A DNA stretch of 64,000 nt from Rhizobacter koreensis (GCF_013366375.1 NZ_JABWMJ010000002.1:1-64000), one strand, 5' to 3'. Shown: positions 26,866-35,585, counted from the stretch's first letter. The notes: generated from the sequence alone by a model not told the origin. Translations and numbers: made by a program.

Positions 26866-27553
26866 CAGGGCATCGTTCATCGGACGGACGCTCGTCGCGG
26901 GAGTCGCCGTGCTCCTTCTTGCCCGCAGCGTGCTGGGTGCCCCTGCGACGCCACCCGCTGTCACCGACGCCGACATCGAGCGCGCGCGCCAGCAGCATCG
27001 GATGCCTACCGAGGCTGAACTGGCACGGGTACCGATTCCTGGCGCACCTCGCATCGAAAACCTGCCGCAGCCGGTGACCCGCATGCCCATCGACCTCGAG
27101 GCCATATCCAGAGGCTTCGACCTGCAGAACGGCGCGCAGACAACGGCTATCGGTCCGGGCAAGAGAGGGCCGAAGGTGCTGATTTTCGTGAGCTTCGCGA
27201 TGCCGGAGGCAACGCTGCAGCGGCTGGTGGATCAGGCCTCGGGGGCGGGCGCGACGCTGGTGCTGCGGGGGTTGATCAACGGCTCGATCCGCGACACGGT
27301 GACCCGCATGCAGGCGCTGATCGGCAGCCGCCGCGTTGCCGTCCAGATCGATCCGGAAGCGTTCGATCGCCATGGGATCACGAGGACGCCGACATTCGTC
27401 CTGGTCATGGACGGTGCCGGGGCCGAAGCGTGCGCATCCCGCGTGTGTGGCTCGTCGCGGCAGTTCGCGAAGGTCGCTGGAGATGTGACCCTAGACCATG
27501 CAATGCAGTACCTGAATCAGGACTCCAGAGCTTCAGTTCGTACAAAGCGGTAG
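26852..27553 (+). CDS. trbC: Type-F conjugative transfer protein TrbC
   Basis: 233 residues from GTG 26852 inside the end of traU. It has a signal sequence to ~29 and a C-terminal thioredoxin-like TrbC domain (VLIFVSFAMPEATLQRLVDQ, LRGLINGSIRDT, ITRTPTFVLV). TrbC cooperates with TraW in pilus assembly. In F, traN follows directly; here the second cargo island has been inserted between trbC and traN. Confidence 0.92.
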   Translation: MWATDRASFIGRTLVAGVAVLLLARSVLGAPATPPAVTDADIERARQQHRMPTEAELARVPIPGAPRIENLPQPVTRMPIDLEAISRGFDLQNGAQTTAIGPGKRGPKVLIFVSFAMPEATLQRLVDQASGAGATLVLRGLINGSIRDTVTRMQALIGSRRVAVQIDPEAFDRHGITRTPTFVLVMDGAGAEACASRVCGSSRQFAKVAGDVTLDHAMQYLNQDSRASVRTKR

Positions 27554-27681
27554 TCCCCGCGCCCACTGCGCCCCGCGCCCAAAGCCAGCAACCTACCGCA
27601 GAAGACTGGTTGCGATCACTCAACTTCTGCAGTCGAGGGACCGCAGTTCGGTTCAGAGCTGGCATCCGCATATGCTGTGCG

Positions 27682-29937
27682 CTAGCGGCGGTCGACTACG
27701 CAGATGAAGCTGTTGGGCGTCCAGATGAGCGAGACGGCTGGCAGTCCTTCGAACTCCTCGGCGAGCCAACCAAGCGTCGCCCGGTCAATGCCTGAGTGCG
27801 TACCGCCCTGAGGGTGTGTGTGCCAGGTACCCACGAACGCCAGGTAGCCGAGGGAGTCCTCATGGGCCTGGCGCAAGTTCCTTTTCAGATCCTCGGTGCC
27901 GAGCACGAAGCGCGAGGGGCCCCGGTAGCTGTCAGCGCTAGCCTGGACCAGACCGGCAACGACGATGGTCCGAGCCTCGTGTGAGACGTGGCCGATCAAC
28001 GCGCCACCGGTCTCGTATGAGCCCCAACGTGCCGCGTCGGCATTGATGTAATCCCGAACGCCAGCAAGCACGCGAACAGTCCACCCGCCGTCATCGGTGA
28101 CCGGTAGCACCATCGTCGCTTCTTGCGAGACGAGGGACCAGTTCATGCCGATCCTGTCGTCTTGCTCCGTGCCGACGCCGAGTTGGCCGACCTCCGGCAG
28201 TCCGTGGGCCAACCAGCGTTCGATCTGCATTGCCACCAGCGCAGCCGACCTCGAAACCGTGGCGTCGGATATCGGTGCCGTCAACGACCGACAGTTGTCA
28301 CCGACAAAGACCTGCGTTAGCTCCGAGGAAGTGCCCTTCAGCGCCGCACGCAGTTGGGTATCCCAGCGACAGCGCTCAAAGAGCAGGGCGCTCAGATCGT
28401 CGGTCGTGACGGCGCGTTGGTGACCTTCAAGAGCCAGCACCGCGCAGCGCCCCTGGCCGTACATCAAGGTGCGAGCAAGGCGGGCTCCGGTTGAGGCCAG
28501 CAGTGGCGACAAGGCCTGGACGGCGAGCACCTTCAACGACGCCGTGGCGTCAAGCACAAGGACGGTGCCCTCGGGAACGACCTCCACAAACTTGGCGGGG
28601 TTGCCGAGTACCGTCACCGCGTCCGTGTCGAACGCGCGCGCACCGGCGTGCGACAACTGGGTGAAGGTCTCGCGCATGAGATCGGCCTTGCGCTTGGGCA
28701 CAAGTGCGGTCGGGTAGTCGAGCAGCGCGTGGCGGGCCGAGTTGTGCGGCGAGAGCGCCTCGATGTCCACGAAGCTCATGTTCCCGAAGCCGGCCCGACC
28801 GAGGTGCAGCGAAATCTTGGAGCCAAGGCTCCCGCAGCCGAGGACCGTGATCGGCTGAGACACCGCCGCGCCCGCAAGGCCCGAGGTCCTGGCCAGGAGT
28901 TCGGGGGATAGCGCGTGGGCATGAAATGCCGGGTGTACCGTCGCAGCGCGTCGGAACAGGTCCTTGGGGTCGATCTCGTAGCGGACCACGTAGGGGAGCA
29001 ACTCGATGCTGCGGCCCGGCGCGCCGACCAGCGACGCCGGCCGTTGGACCGCCAGGATGACGACCGCGTAGAGCCCATAGCTCCAGGTGCGTGGGTTCTG
29101 CTTGGCGACGAGGATCGCACGCCCGTAGTAGTCGTCCAGGGCCTTGGCCAGCGCGTTCCGGTCGATGCCCAGGTCCGCCGCCCGAACGAGCAGCGATTCG
29201 AATTCGGCAACCGACTCGGGCTGATAACGCGAGAAGATCTGCGGCTGTCCGTTCTGCAGCGGCGCGCGGGCAACGAACACGGCGGCGCGCCCCGACGCCC
29301 ACTTCAGGTCGTCCTTCTGGTGCGCCTGCTGGTCGAAGGCGGGCTCGGGCACCGGCACCAGGTTGGGATCGACGAGCGCGCTGATGCCACCATCGATGGC
29401 GACGTAACCGGCGTTGATCGCTACGAGCGAGCCGTCCAACGGCGCCAGGGCCGCGACCTGCTCGGCGCTGAAGACAATCGTCGACGGACAGGAGTCTCGG
29501 CGCGCCGGCTCCCACCCTTGCGAAAGGTCGATCAACGTTCCCGAGGCCGCCTTGTGCAGCCAGTCCACCAGTTGGTCGACCACGGCGTCCACGCCGAACC
29601 GGTGCATCAATTCATCCAGCGAGCCCTCGAAAATGCATGGTGACACCGCCTGGCCAGGGCGATGCGCATTGATGTGCGGCAGGTCGAGCGGAAAGTCCGC
29701 CCGCAGGAACGGACGCGGCGCAGACAGCGGCCAGTCGCTCTTGAAGACGAACTTGCAGGTCTCGACTTCTCGGACTCCCGTCGCAGACTGCCCCTCGTGC
29801 CGGCTGCGGCTGGGAAGCTCGACCCGGATGTCTACCTCGACCTCCGTCAGGCCGCCGGCGGTCGACGGAGTGCCCACCCGCGCGACCGCGCGGTGCCGAC
29901 CGAGGCGCGCGATGGCGTCGTCGACGGCTTCGGCCAT
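27682..29937 (-). CDS. Fused E2-E1-JAB ubiquitin-pathway-like protein
   Basis: 751 residues from the ATG ending at 29937, two bases after the MBL stop. An N-terminal E2-like domain (~1-140) has a candidate catalytic Cys101 in AVSPCIF after DLPHINAHRPG. The central E1/ThiF domain (~362-580) has GCGSLG at 367-372, VDIEALSPHNSAR at 390-402, PKRK at 414-417 and LDAT at 462-465, so the adenylation residues are present. The C-terminal JAB/MPN domain (~635-745) has Glu642, H706xH708, Ser715 and Asp718. One polypeptide therefore holds transfer, activation and removal functions. Related E1-E2 and JAB proteins act in CBASS and Bil defence. No ubiquitin-like gene is seen nearby. Confidence 0.88.
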   Translation of the reverse strand: MAEAVDDAIARLGRHRAVARVGTPSTAGGLTEVEVDIRVELPSRSRHEGQSATGVREVETCKFVFKSDWPLSAPRPFLRADFPLDLPHINAHRPGQAVSPCIFEGSLDELMHRFGVDAVVDQLVDWLHKAASGTLIDLSQGWEPARRDSCPSTIVFSAEQVAALAPLDGSLVAINAGYVAIDGGISALVDPNLVPVPEPAFDQQAHQKDDLKWASGRAAVFVARAPLQNGQPQIFSRYQPESVAEFESLLVRAADLGIDRNALAKALDDYYGRAILVAKQNPRTWSYGLYAVVILAVQRPASLVGAPGRSIELLPYVVRYEIDPKDLFRRAATVHPAFHAHALSPELLARTSGLAGAAVSQPITVLGCGSLGSKISLHLGRAGFGNMSFVDIEALSPHNSARHALLDYPTALVPKRKADLMRETFTQLSHAGARAFDTDAVTVLGNPAKFVEVVPEGTVLVLDATASLKVLAVQALSPLLASTGARLARTLMYGQGRCAVLALEGHQRAVTTDDLSALLFERCRWDTQLRAALKGTSSELTQVFVGDNCRSLTAPISDATVSRSAALVAMQIERWLAHGLPEVGQLGVGTEQDDRIGMNWSLVSQEATMVLPVTDDGGWTVRVLAGVRDYINADAARWGSYETGGALIGHVSHEARTIVVAGLVQASADSYRGPSRFVLGTEDLKRNLRQAHEDSLGYLAFVGTWHTHPQGGTHSGIDRATLGWLAEEFEGLPAVSLIWTPNSFICVVDRR

Positions 29938-29939
29938 CG

Positions 29940-31127
29940 TCAGCCGTGCGGCATCGGCGTGCGTGCCGATGAGACCACCGCGGCCAGCTTGGCTGCAGCC
30001 TGCTTCTTGGACGGTGCTTGCAGGCCCTGCCGGCTGACCGTGAACTCGAGCGGCTCGACAGCATCGGCGTTGGGGTACTCGCCGGTGCAGAAGAACTGTC
30101 CCTTCGCGTCGTTCGCGATGTCGACGTACTCGCGCTTGGCGCGGATGCACGGCGGGTCGCTGTCGTCGTCCTTGATCGGCTTGCAACTGGCCACGATGGT
30201 GGCGCCGCCGCGGGTCTGCGAGAGCGCCTTGCGAGCGTCCGCGTCCACCTTGACCTTCTCGCCCAGATCCGACCAGCTGTCCTCCGACAGCGAGTGCCAC
30301 GAGCAGTGGTGCGGCGTCTGCAGCAGGTCGTACTCGAGCACGCCCTTATTGTCCTTGTGGCGTTGCCACTGGAGGTTCCAGATAAACACCTCGGCGTCGC
30401 CTCCGGTGAGGAACTTGGCCCCGTCGGGGTGCAGCGCGTCGGCGGCCAGCGTGATGTTCATGATCACGCTCGACTGGTTCTTTTCGAGGCACTCCTCGAG
30501 CTCTTCGTTGTCCTCCGCATCGATCGGCGCGAGCAGGTAGGCCGAGAAGTACGAGGAGTACTTGCCGTTGATGGTCGAGAAGCTCGTATCCACCTTGCGC
30601 ACGATCGGCCCGAGGTCGTCAGTCTTGCCGTCGACGTCCTCACCCATGATCTGGATGCGGTCGCCCTCGCCGACGGCGAAGCCCGTGTCGCGGTTGCGCT
30701 TCACCCGCCGCCGTGCCTCCCCATTGAACTTCTGCGCGTCCGAGCACAGCGTGTGGTTCTTGCTCGCGCGCCGGAACACGATCGGCGAAGACCAAATCTC
30801 GCGGATGACGATCTTCTTGTCCTTGTCGGCCTTCTTGTCGTCGGGGTAGTCCGACAGCGGGCCCAGGTAGAAGTGGCGTTCGAGGCCGCGGCAGTGGTCC
30901 TGGTCGGGGTGGCTCAACAGGAAGGCGTCGACATACGGCCGCCCGTTGGAATCGCGCTTGAGGCGATCGCGCAGGTCTTTGGCGACGTCGCGGGCATCCC
31001 CGTCGGGGTCGTCGGCATCCTGGCGGATGTTGATGTCGATCAGCAGCGTCGTGGCGTCGGCGTCGCCGAACTTCAGCAGCGTCATGTCGCCGTTGTCGAC
31101 GGGGAAGAAGGTGATAGTGCTCGGCAT
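29940..31127 (-). CDS. ComEC/Rec2-like metallo-beta-lactamase-fold protein
   Basis: 395 residues from ATG at 31127. Motif LLSHPDQDH (His73, Asp75, Asp77, His78) is the metal site in the HxDxDH form used by ComEC-like proteins. A second histidine site lies in LLQTPHHCSWHSL. There is no membrane segment, so it is a soluble hydrolase, possibly acting on nucleic acid or a nucleotide. The next gene, E2-E1-JAB, starts two bases later, which makes them a tight operon. Fusions of E2, E1 and JAB next to MBL proteins were noted in comparative studies of prokaryotic ubiquitin-like systems, as I recall. It is divergent from the WYL gene. Confidence 0.85.
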   Translation of the reverse strand: MPSTITFFPVDNGDMTLLKFGDADATTLLIDINIRQDADDPDGDARDVAKDLRDRLKRDSNGRPYVDAFLLSHPDQDHCRGLERHFYLGPLSDYPDDKKADKDKKIVIREIWSSPIVFRRASKNHTLCSDAQKFNGEARRRVKRNRDTGFAVGEGDRIQIMGEDVDGKTDDLGPIVRKVDTSFSTINGKYSSYFSAYLLAPIDAEDNEELEECLEKNQSSVIMNITLAADALHPDGAKFLTGGDAEVFIWNLQWQRHKDNKGVLEYDLLQTPHHCSWHSLSEDSWSDLGEKVKVDADARKALSQTRGGATIVASCKPIKDDDSDPPCIRAKREYVDIANDAKGQFFCTGEYPNADAVEPLEFTVSRQGLQAPSKKQAAAKLAAVVSSARTPMPHG

Positions 31128-31161
31128 GGTGTTGACTCCCTGGACGGATTCTACAAAGTCA

Positions 31162-31200
31162 CGTAGACTAACTACGCCAATCCAACGCAACGACTATACA
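31162..31200 (+). promoter_or_regulatory. Operator and promoter between the divergent halves of island 2
   Basis: CGTAG (31162-31166), ACTAA, CTACG (31172-31176) is a perfect inverted repeat in the 87-base gap between the MBL and WYL starts. A -10-like TATACA lies at 31195-31200, only 14 bases before the WYL ATG, so that mRNA would be nearly leaderless. The palindrome covers the -35 position and could control both directions. The obvious ligand is the WYL protein itself. Confidence 0.55.
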
Positions 31201-31214
31201 TTTTAGACGCATAA

Positions 31215-32105
31215 ATGGGTGAACCGCCTTCCGACGCCGCACCGACCAAGGGCTTGAGCTGGGGGCTGGAGCGCCGGCTACAGTTCATTGACTTCAGGTT
31301 GCGATGGGAGGGACGGTTGAACCGGACCGACCTGGTCGAGCACTTCGGGCTGTCGATCCCGCAGGTCTCGCTGGACATCGCCAAGTACACGGAGCTGGCG
31401 CCAGGCAACCTCACCTACGACCGCAGTTCCAAGACCTACGTCGCTGGCAGCGAGTTCAAGCCCCTGTACCAGCGGAGTTCGGCGCGTAGCTTTCTGGCCG
31501 AGTTGCTGGCCACGAAGTCCGGACTCATCGAGATGGCCACGAGCTTCCTCGGCACGCCTATCGAGGCTGACTGGGCGCCAACGCCACAGCGCAGGTTGAA
31601 CGAGCGGATCGTCGAGACGATGGTCCGGGCGATCCGGGGCAAGCTCGCCATCAGCGTCACCTACCAGTCGATGAGCTCGCTGGATGCGCCCGAGCGGGTG
31701 CTGTCGCCACACGCGCTCGGCTATGACGGCTTTCGTTGGCACGTGAGGGCGTTCTGCCATAAGCGCGGGCGCTTCAGCGACTTCGTGTTGGCTCGCATCC
31801 TGAACACCGGTCAGGCCGAGCCAAGCACAGTCGATCCGCGGCTCGACGCGCAGTGGCAGACGATCCTGCCGTTGGTTTTGGTGCCGCACCCAGACCTGCC
31901 GCCCGCCAAAAAGCGCGTCATCGAACTTGACTACGGGATGCAGGACGGTCAGGCCGAGTTGCCTTGCCGCCAGGCGTTCCTGTACTACACGATGCGTCGG
32001 TTGGGGTTGCACGCGCAGTCGACGGATCCCCAGGCGCAACAGATCGCGCTGAAGAACCGCGAGGAGATCCAGCCGTTCCTCGATGCTGTCGGCTCTCAAA
32101 ACTAG
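31215..32105 (+). CDS. WYL-domain transcriptional regulator
   Basis: 296 residues. A winged HTH occupies residues ~15-65 (LNRTDLVEHFGLSIPQVSLD). The WYL domain follows from ~130 (ISVTYQSMS, then RVLSPHALGYDGFRWHVRAFC), and a C-terminal extension completes the BrxR/CapW-like plan. Such regulators repress defence loci (BREX, CBASS) and sense an unknown ligand. It leads the rightward operon of island 2 and sits beside a palindromic site. The next gene starts 3 bases past the stop. Confidence 0.88.
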   Translation: MGEPPSDAAPTKGLSWGLERRLQFIDFRLRWEGRLNRTDLVEHFGLSIPQVSLDIAKYTELAPGNLTYDRSSKTYVAGSEFKPLYQRSSARSFLAELLATKSGLIEMATSFLGTPIEADWAPTPQRRLNERIVETMVRAIRGKLAISVTYQSMSSLDAPERVLSPHALGYDGFRWHVRAFCHKRGRFSDFVLARILNTGQAEPSTVDPRLDAQWQTILPLVLVPHPDLPPAKKRVIELDYGMQDGQAELPCRQAFLYYTMRRLGLHAQSTDPQAQQIALKNREEIQPFLDAVGSQN

Positions 32106-32108
32106 CCC

Positions 32109-32897
32109 ATGTCACTCATCGACTTGATCAAGGATCCCTACGAGCGCAAGGCGCGCATCACGCCGGGCCTACTGGTGGCGCTGCCGCTTCTGGTGCCGCT
32201 GCTGTGCGTCTATGGCCCCCGGCACCCGGTGCTCGCCAGCCTGGTGGCTTTGCTTGGCGGCTGCGGTGCGATCTACGGCCTGGCCAGCGTGGCACGCGGC
32301 CGGGGAAAACAGTTGGAAGAGGCACTGGTGCGCGAGTGGGGCGGCATGCCCACCACGATCGCGCTGCGGCACGCCGACCCGTTTCTGGATAGCGTCAGCA
32401 AGCATCGATACCACGCAGCGATCGCCGCCAAGCTCGGCATCGCGATGCCGACGGCCGAGGAAGAGGCTGCGGATCCTGCCAAGGCAGACGACATCTACGT
32501 TGGGGCCACCAAGCGCCTGCGAGAGCTGACGCGAACCAACAAGAGCCTGTTGCTTAAGGAGAACATCGCGTACGGATTTCATCGGAACATGCTCGCGATG
32601 AAGCCGATCGGCGTGCTCGTGTCAGCGTTCGGCGTCCTCTACGGCTTGGTCATCGCACGCGCGGTGCAGGTCGACCCACCGTACTTCGCGCCCGCCAACC
32701 TGCTAGACCCTGGCCTCGCGGCAGGTCTGTCGCTGCTGGTGTCGATCAGCCTGCTCGCGGCCTGGCTCCTCTACTTCGACAGGGCAGCGGTACGGCGCAT
32801 CGGCTTCGCGTACGCAGAGCGCCTGTTCGAGTTGTTGCCGTCCCTGCCGTCAGCGGTACCCCGCAAGCCTACGGCCAAGGCCTCTTCGAATTCGTGA
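32109..32897 (+). CDS. Four-TM protein of unknown function, possible effector
   Basis: 262 residues. Predicted membrane helices are at ~20-35, 41-62, 164-184 and 203-222, with a ~100-residue soluble loop between the pairs. The loop is charged and helical (EEEAADPAKADDIYVGATKR). I recognise no family. It is co-transcribed with the WYL gene (3-base gap). Small membrane proteins in defence loci often act as pore-forming effectors; that is only an analogy here. Confidence 0.6.
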   Translation: MSLIDLIKDPYERKARITPGLLVALPLLVPLLCVYGPRHPVLASLVALLGGCGAIYGLASVARGRGKQLEEALVREWGGMPTTIALRHADPFLDSVSKHRYHAAIAAKLGIAMPTAEEEAADPAKADDIYVGATKRLRELTRTNKSLLLKENIAYGFHRNMLAMKPIGVLVSAFGVLYGLVIARAVQVDPPYFAPANLLDPGLAAGLSLLVSISLLAAWLLYFDRAAVRRIGFAYAERLFELLPSLPSAVPRKPTAKASSNS

Positions 32898-33066
32898 CGG
32901 GATCTGCAGTACGCCACGCCGGAGCCCGGCGCCTACTACCGCGACTAGGCGATGGGCCATCCGTTCAGAACGGAGGCGAAATGCGATACGTGCCGACAAC
33001 GCGGAACGACAGCACGATCGACTTCATGCCGAGCGGCTCGAGCTGCTTGTCTTACAGGGTATTGCC

Positions 33067-33939
33067 ATGAGCAACCTGCTGCACGATGGCGCGCTTCAGG
33101 TCTTCGACGTCGACCACGGGCAATGCGCATTGCTGACTATGCCGACGAGTTGGGGAACGACGTACCGCGTGCTCATCGACTGCGGTCACGCGGTCAACTT
33201 CTGCGGCGGGCCGTGGCATCCAGGGGAGCACCTGCAATCAATGGGCGTCACCTACGTCGACATGCTGGTCTGCACGAACTTCGACGAAGACCACATGTCG
33301 GGCTTTCCCGACATGGAGGAGAGAGGCATCACGATAGGCTGCCTCCTAGGCAATCCCAGCGTGGCCCCCGAAACCATCATCAAGCTCAAGACCGAGGATG
33401 GCCGCGACAATTTGGGCAAGGGTATCGAGGCAGTAGCGCGGAGCATGGCTCTGCGGCGCGACATCGGTTGGCGACAGATTCCGCCTCAGATTCCAGGTGT
33501 CCACATGATTTGGACCTGGAACCGATACCCCACATTCGAGGACGAGAACAACCTGAGCCTGGTGTTCACGCTCGATGTCCTCGGCCACCGTTTCATGTTC
33601 CCCGGCGACATGGAGTGTGCAGGATGGCGCCAGTTGCTTGAGTTGGAGCAGTTCTGGCCAGTCGTAGGCGGTGTAGACGTGCTGGTTGCCGCGCACCATG
33701 GTCGAAGGAACGGTATCTGCCCAGAGATGTTCAGCGTCTATCGCTGCCAGCCGAAAGTGATTGTCATCAGCGACGACTACAAGCAATACGAGACGCAGGA
33801 GACGACAAATTTCTACGGCTCGAACGCGAGTGGCATTTCCGGCTTCCGAACAGAGCTTGGGCTGCGAAAGGTGCTCACCACGCGATGCGACGGGCCCATA
33901 ACCTTCTCGTTCCAGGGCCGGAACTGCTTTGTCTATTGA
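33067..33939 (+). CDS. Second metallo-beta-lactamase-fold protein, altered metal site
   Basis: 290 residues, ATG 33067. It opens like ComEC-type MBL proteins (LQVFDVDHGQCALLTMP) and has VLVAAHHGRRNGI for the later histidine site. The first motif reads CTNFDEDHMSG: Asn71 stands where the first metal-binding histidine is expected, while Asp73, Asp75 and His76 remain. It may bind one metal or have lost activity. It lies 169 bases after the TM gene and 20 bases before the HEPN-like gene. It is related in plan to the MBL protein at 29940-31127. Confidence 0.8.
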   Translation: MSNLLHDGALQVFDVDHGQCALLTMPTSWGTTYRVLIDCGHAVNFCGGPWHPGEHLQSMGVTYVDMLVCTNFDEDHMSGFPDMEERGITIGCLLGNPSVAPETIIKLKTEDGRDNLGKGIEAVARSMALRRDIGWRQIPPQIPGVHMIWTWNRYPTFEDENNLSLVFTLDVLGHRFMFPGDMECAGWRQLLELEQFWPVVGGVDVLVAAHHGRRNGICPEMFSVYRCQPKVIVISDDYKQYETQETTNFYGSNASGISGFRTELGLRKVLTTRCDGPITFSFQGRNCFVY

Positions 33940-33959
33940 ACGCGGCAAGCGTACCGGCG

Positions 33960-35243
33960 ATGTCGTCATTGACCTCTGACCCACCGTCGGGAAGTCCCAG
34001 CCTGCGCTATGCAGTAGACCAGTTGCTGTCGTCTGCTTTCTCGCGGCGGCAGCCGGGCGGCCCAGTCACCAGTTTCCTGTTTGGTAGGCCAGGAACGCCG
34101 GCTGGCCTGCTGAACTTGGGTGCAGAGGTGTACTTCTCCCGCGTCGGACTGATGAAGACCGCCTTGCTTGTGCGTGCGGTCGGTCCTTCGTACCTCAGGA
34201 GCCTGACGATCTCGAAGATCGCATCGCGCTTGATGGATTTCATCAAGGACAATTTCTACTTGCTCGCGCCGCACGTGTGGGGACAGCAGTTTGAGGAATC
34301 GTATGCCGACCGCTTGCCTGACGAGATCAAGCAAAGCCTGACCCAGTCCTTGGCTGCGTCGACACTGATGTCGCCCTCGGCGTATCCGACGCTCTTTCCG
34401 CTCGTTCCGGTCGAGGTACTCAAGGACTTCGTTGCCGATAGCTTCTTCCTCATCAAGGCCGACTCGCTCGAGCAGTCCCATCTTCGGGTCGCAGCGCAAT
34501 TGAAGCCCGCACAGTTCCCGCCATTTCCCTACTGGCAAGGCCGAGTCGAGAGGCCGATTGCGTGGCTCGGAGTGCACACGCCAGCGTCGGAGGCGGCCAC
34601 GAAGGCGCGCAACGCAATCCTTGGAGCGGTGGCGCTTCTGCCGCATCCGCGCGAGCGCTACCAGTTCTCTGGCCGCAAGATGTTCGGAGGGCGTGCCTCG
34701 CTGGAGAATGGCAATGCCAGCTTTTCGTACGGCGAGCCATGCACGCCCGCGATGATGGAGAACATCAAGATCGAGGCGCAGGACCACGTTTGGTTGGAGT
34801 TGCTCTCCACCAAGCTCGGGGAAGAGACGGATGAGGCACGGCGCGAGATCAAGGCACTCGAGTACTTCTATCGCGCGTGGTCGCTCGGCGACTCCGAGCG
34901 GTTCCCCGTCTTGTTCATGGCCCTCGATGCGCTCTTCTCGAATGCCGCGCAGCACACACAGGCGGTAGCGGACTCCGTCAGCTCGACGATGGGAACGGTG
35001 TATGACGTAACCCGGCTGAAGTTGCTCTTGAAGATGAGGGCCGCAGTCATCCACGGTGGCGCCCCAGACGTCTACGACGCCAGCAACTACGTAAAGTACT
35101 ACGAGGCGTACGAAGCGGACCCGGTCGACGACATGGAACGCATTGCTGCACAGTGCCTTCGTCAGAGGGTCTTCGGCGGCAGCCTGTCGCCCAAACCACA
35201 CCACTACGCCCACATCCTCAAGGAGCACGGCATCGAGGCGTGA
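33960..35243 (+). CDS. HEPN (Apea-like) domain protein, putative ribonuclease
   Basis: 427 residues from ATG 33960; an upstream start at 33885 would overlap the MBL gene. The C-terminal ~130 residues are helical and end in KMRAAVIHGG (Arg ~360, His ~365), the Rx4H pattern of HEPN ribonucleases, in the phrasing of the Apea-like group (FPVLFMALDALF upstream). The N-terminal 250 residues are not recognised. HEPN proteins often cleave RNA in abortive defence. It is the last gene of the rightward operon of island 2. Confidence 0.65.
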   Translation: MSSLTSDPPSGSPSLRYAVDQLLSSAFSRRQPGGPVTSFLFGRPGTPAGLLNLGAEVYFSRVGLMKTALLVRAVGPSYLRSLTISKIASRLMDFIKDNFYLLAPHVWGQQFEESYADRLPDEIKQSLTQSLAASTLMSPSAYPTLFPLVPVEVLKDFVADSFFLIKADSLEQSHLRVAAQLKPAQFPPFPYWQGRVERPIAWLGVHTPASEAATKARNAILGAVALLPHPRERYQFSGRKMFGGRASLENGNASFSYGEPCTPAMMENIKIEAQDHVWLELLSTKLGEETDEARREIKALEYFYRAWSLGDSERFPVLFMALDALFSNAAQHTQAVADSVSSTMGTVYDVTRLKLLLKMRAAVIHGGAPDVYDASNYVKYYEAYEADPVDDMERIAAQCLRQRVFGGSLSPKPHHYAHILKEHGIEA

Positions 35244-35585
35244 TTGGGCGGGGCACCAGGTCAGGGCGAAGGACTCCTCACGCCTTAGTCGAGCGAGTAG
35301 CGGCGCGCGGCGATTCAGTTTCAACAAGTGGCAAAACAGACGCCTCCCGTGACCGTCGTCGGATGCCTGACGCTACTGTGAACGCAATCGCCGCAACTCG
35401 ACCGGCGACTCCACGTCGGCGCATCAGCGGCTGCAGTCCGTCATCGACCTTTCGTAGCAAAGGTAGAGGCAAACGGCGGCAATCGCGGCACAGCCGTGCG
35501 CCGAAAGCTTGCCCAGCATCGAAACCCCACCCTCGTGCACCCCGTTTCCCCGAGACACCGACCGGACTGCCCCTGACCATGGGGC
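35244..35585 (+). other. Intergenic region between cargo island 2 and traN
   Basis: 342 bases with no convincing gene, repeat or terminator. It marks the right junction of island 2. The short frames here have no ribosome-binding site and unrelated composition. A promoter to drive traN, traF, traH and traG after the interruption would be expected here, but I cannot point to one. Confidence 0.4.

Noticed and set aside
29938..30300. Extension of the E2-E1-JAB frame to 30300
   Set aside because: It lies inside the MBL gene in another frame; the ATG at 29937, two bases past the MBL stop, fits better.
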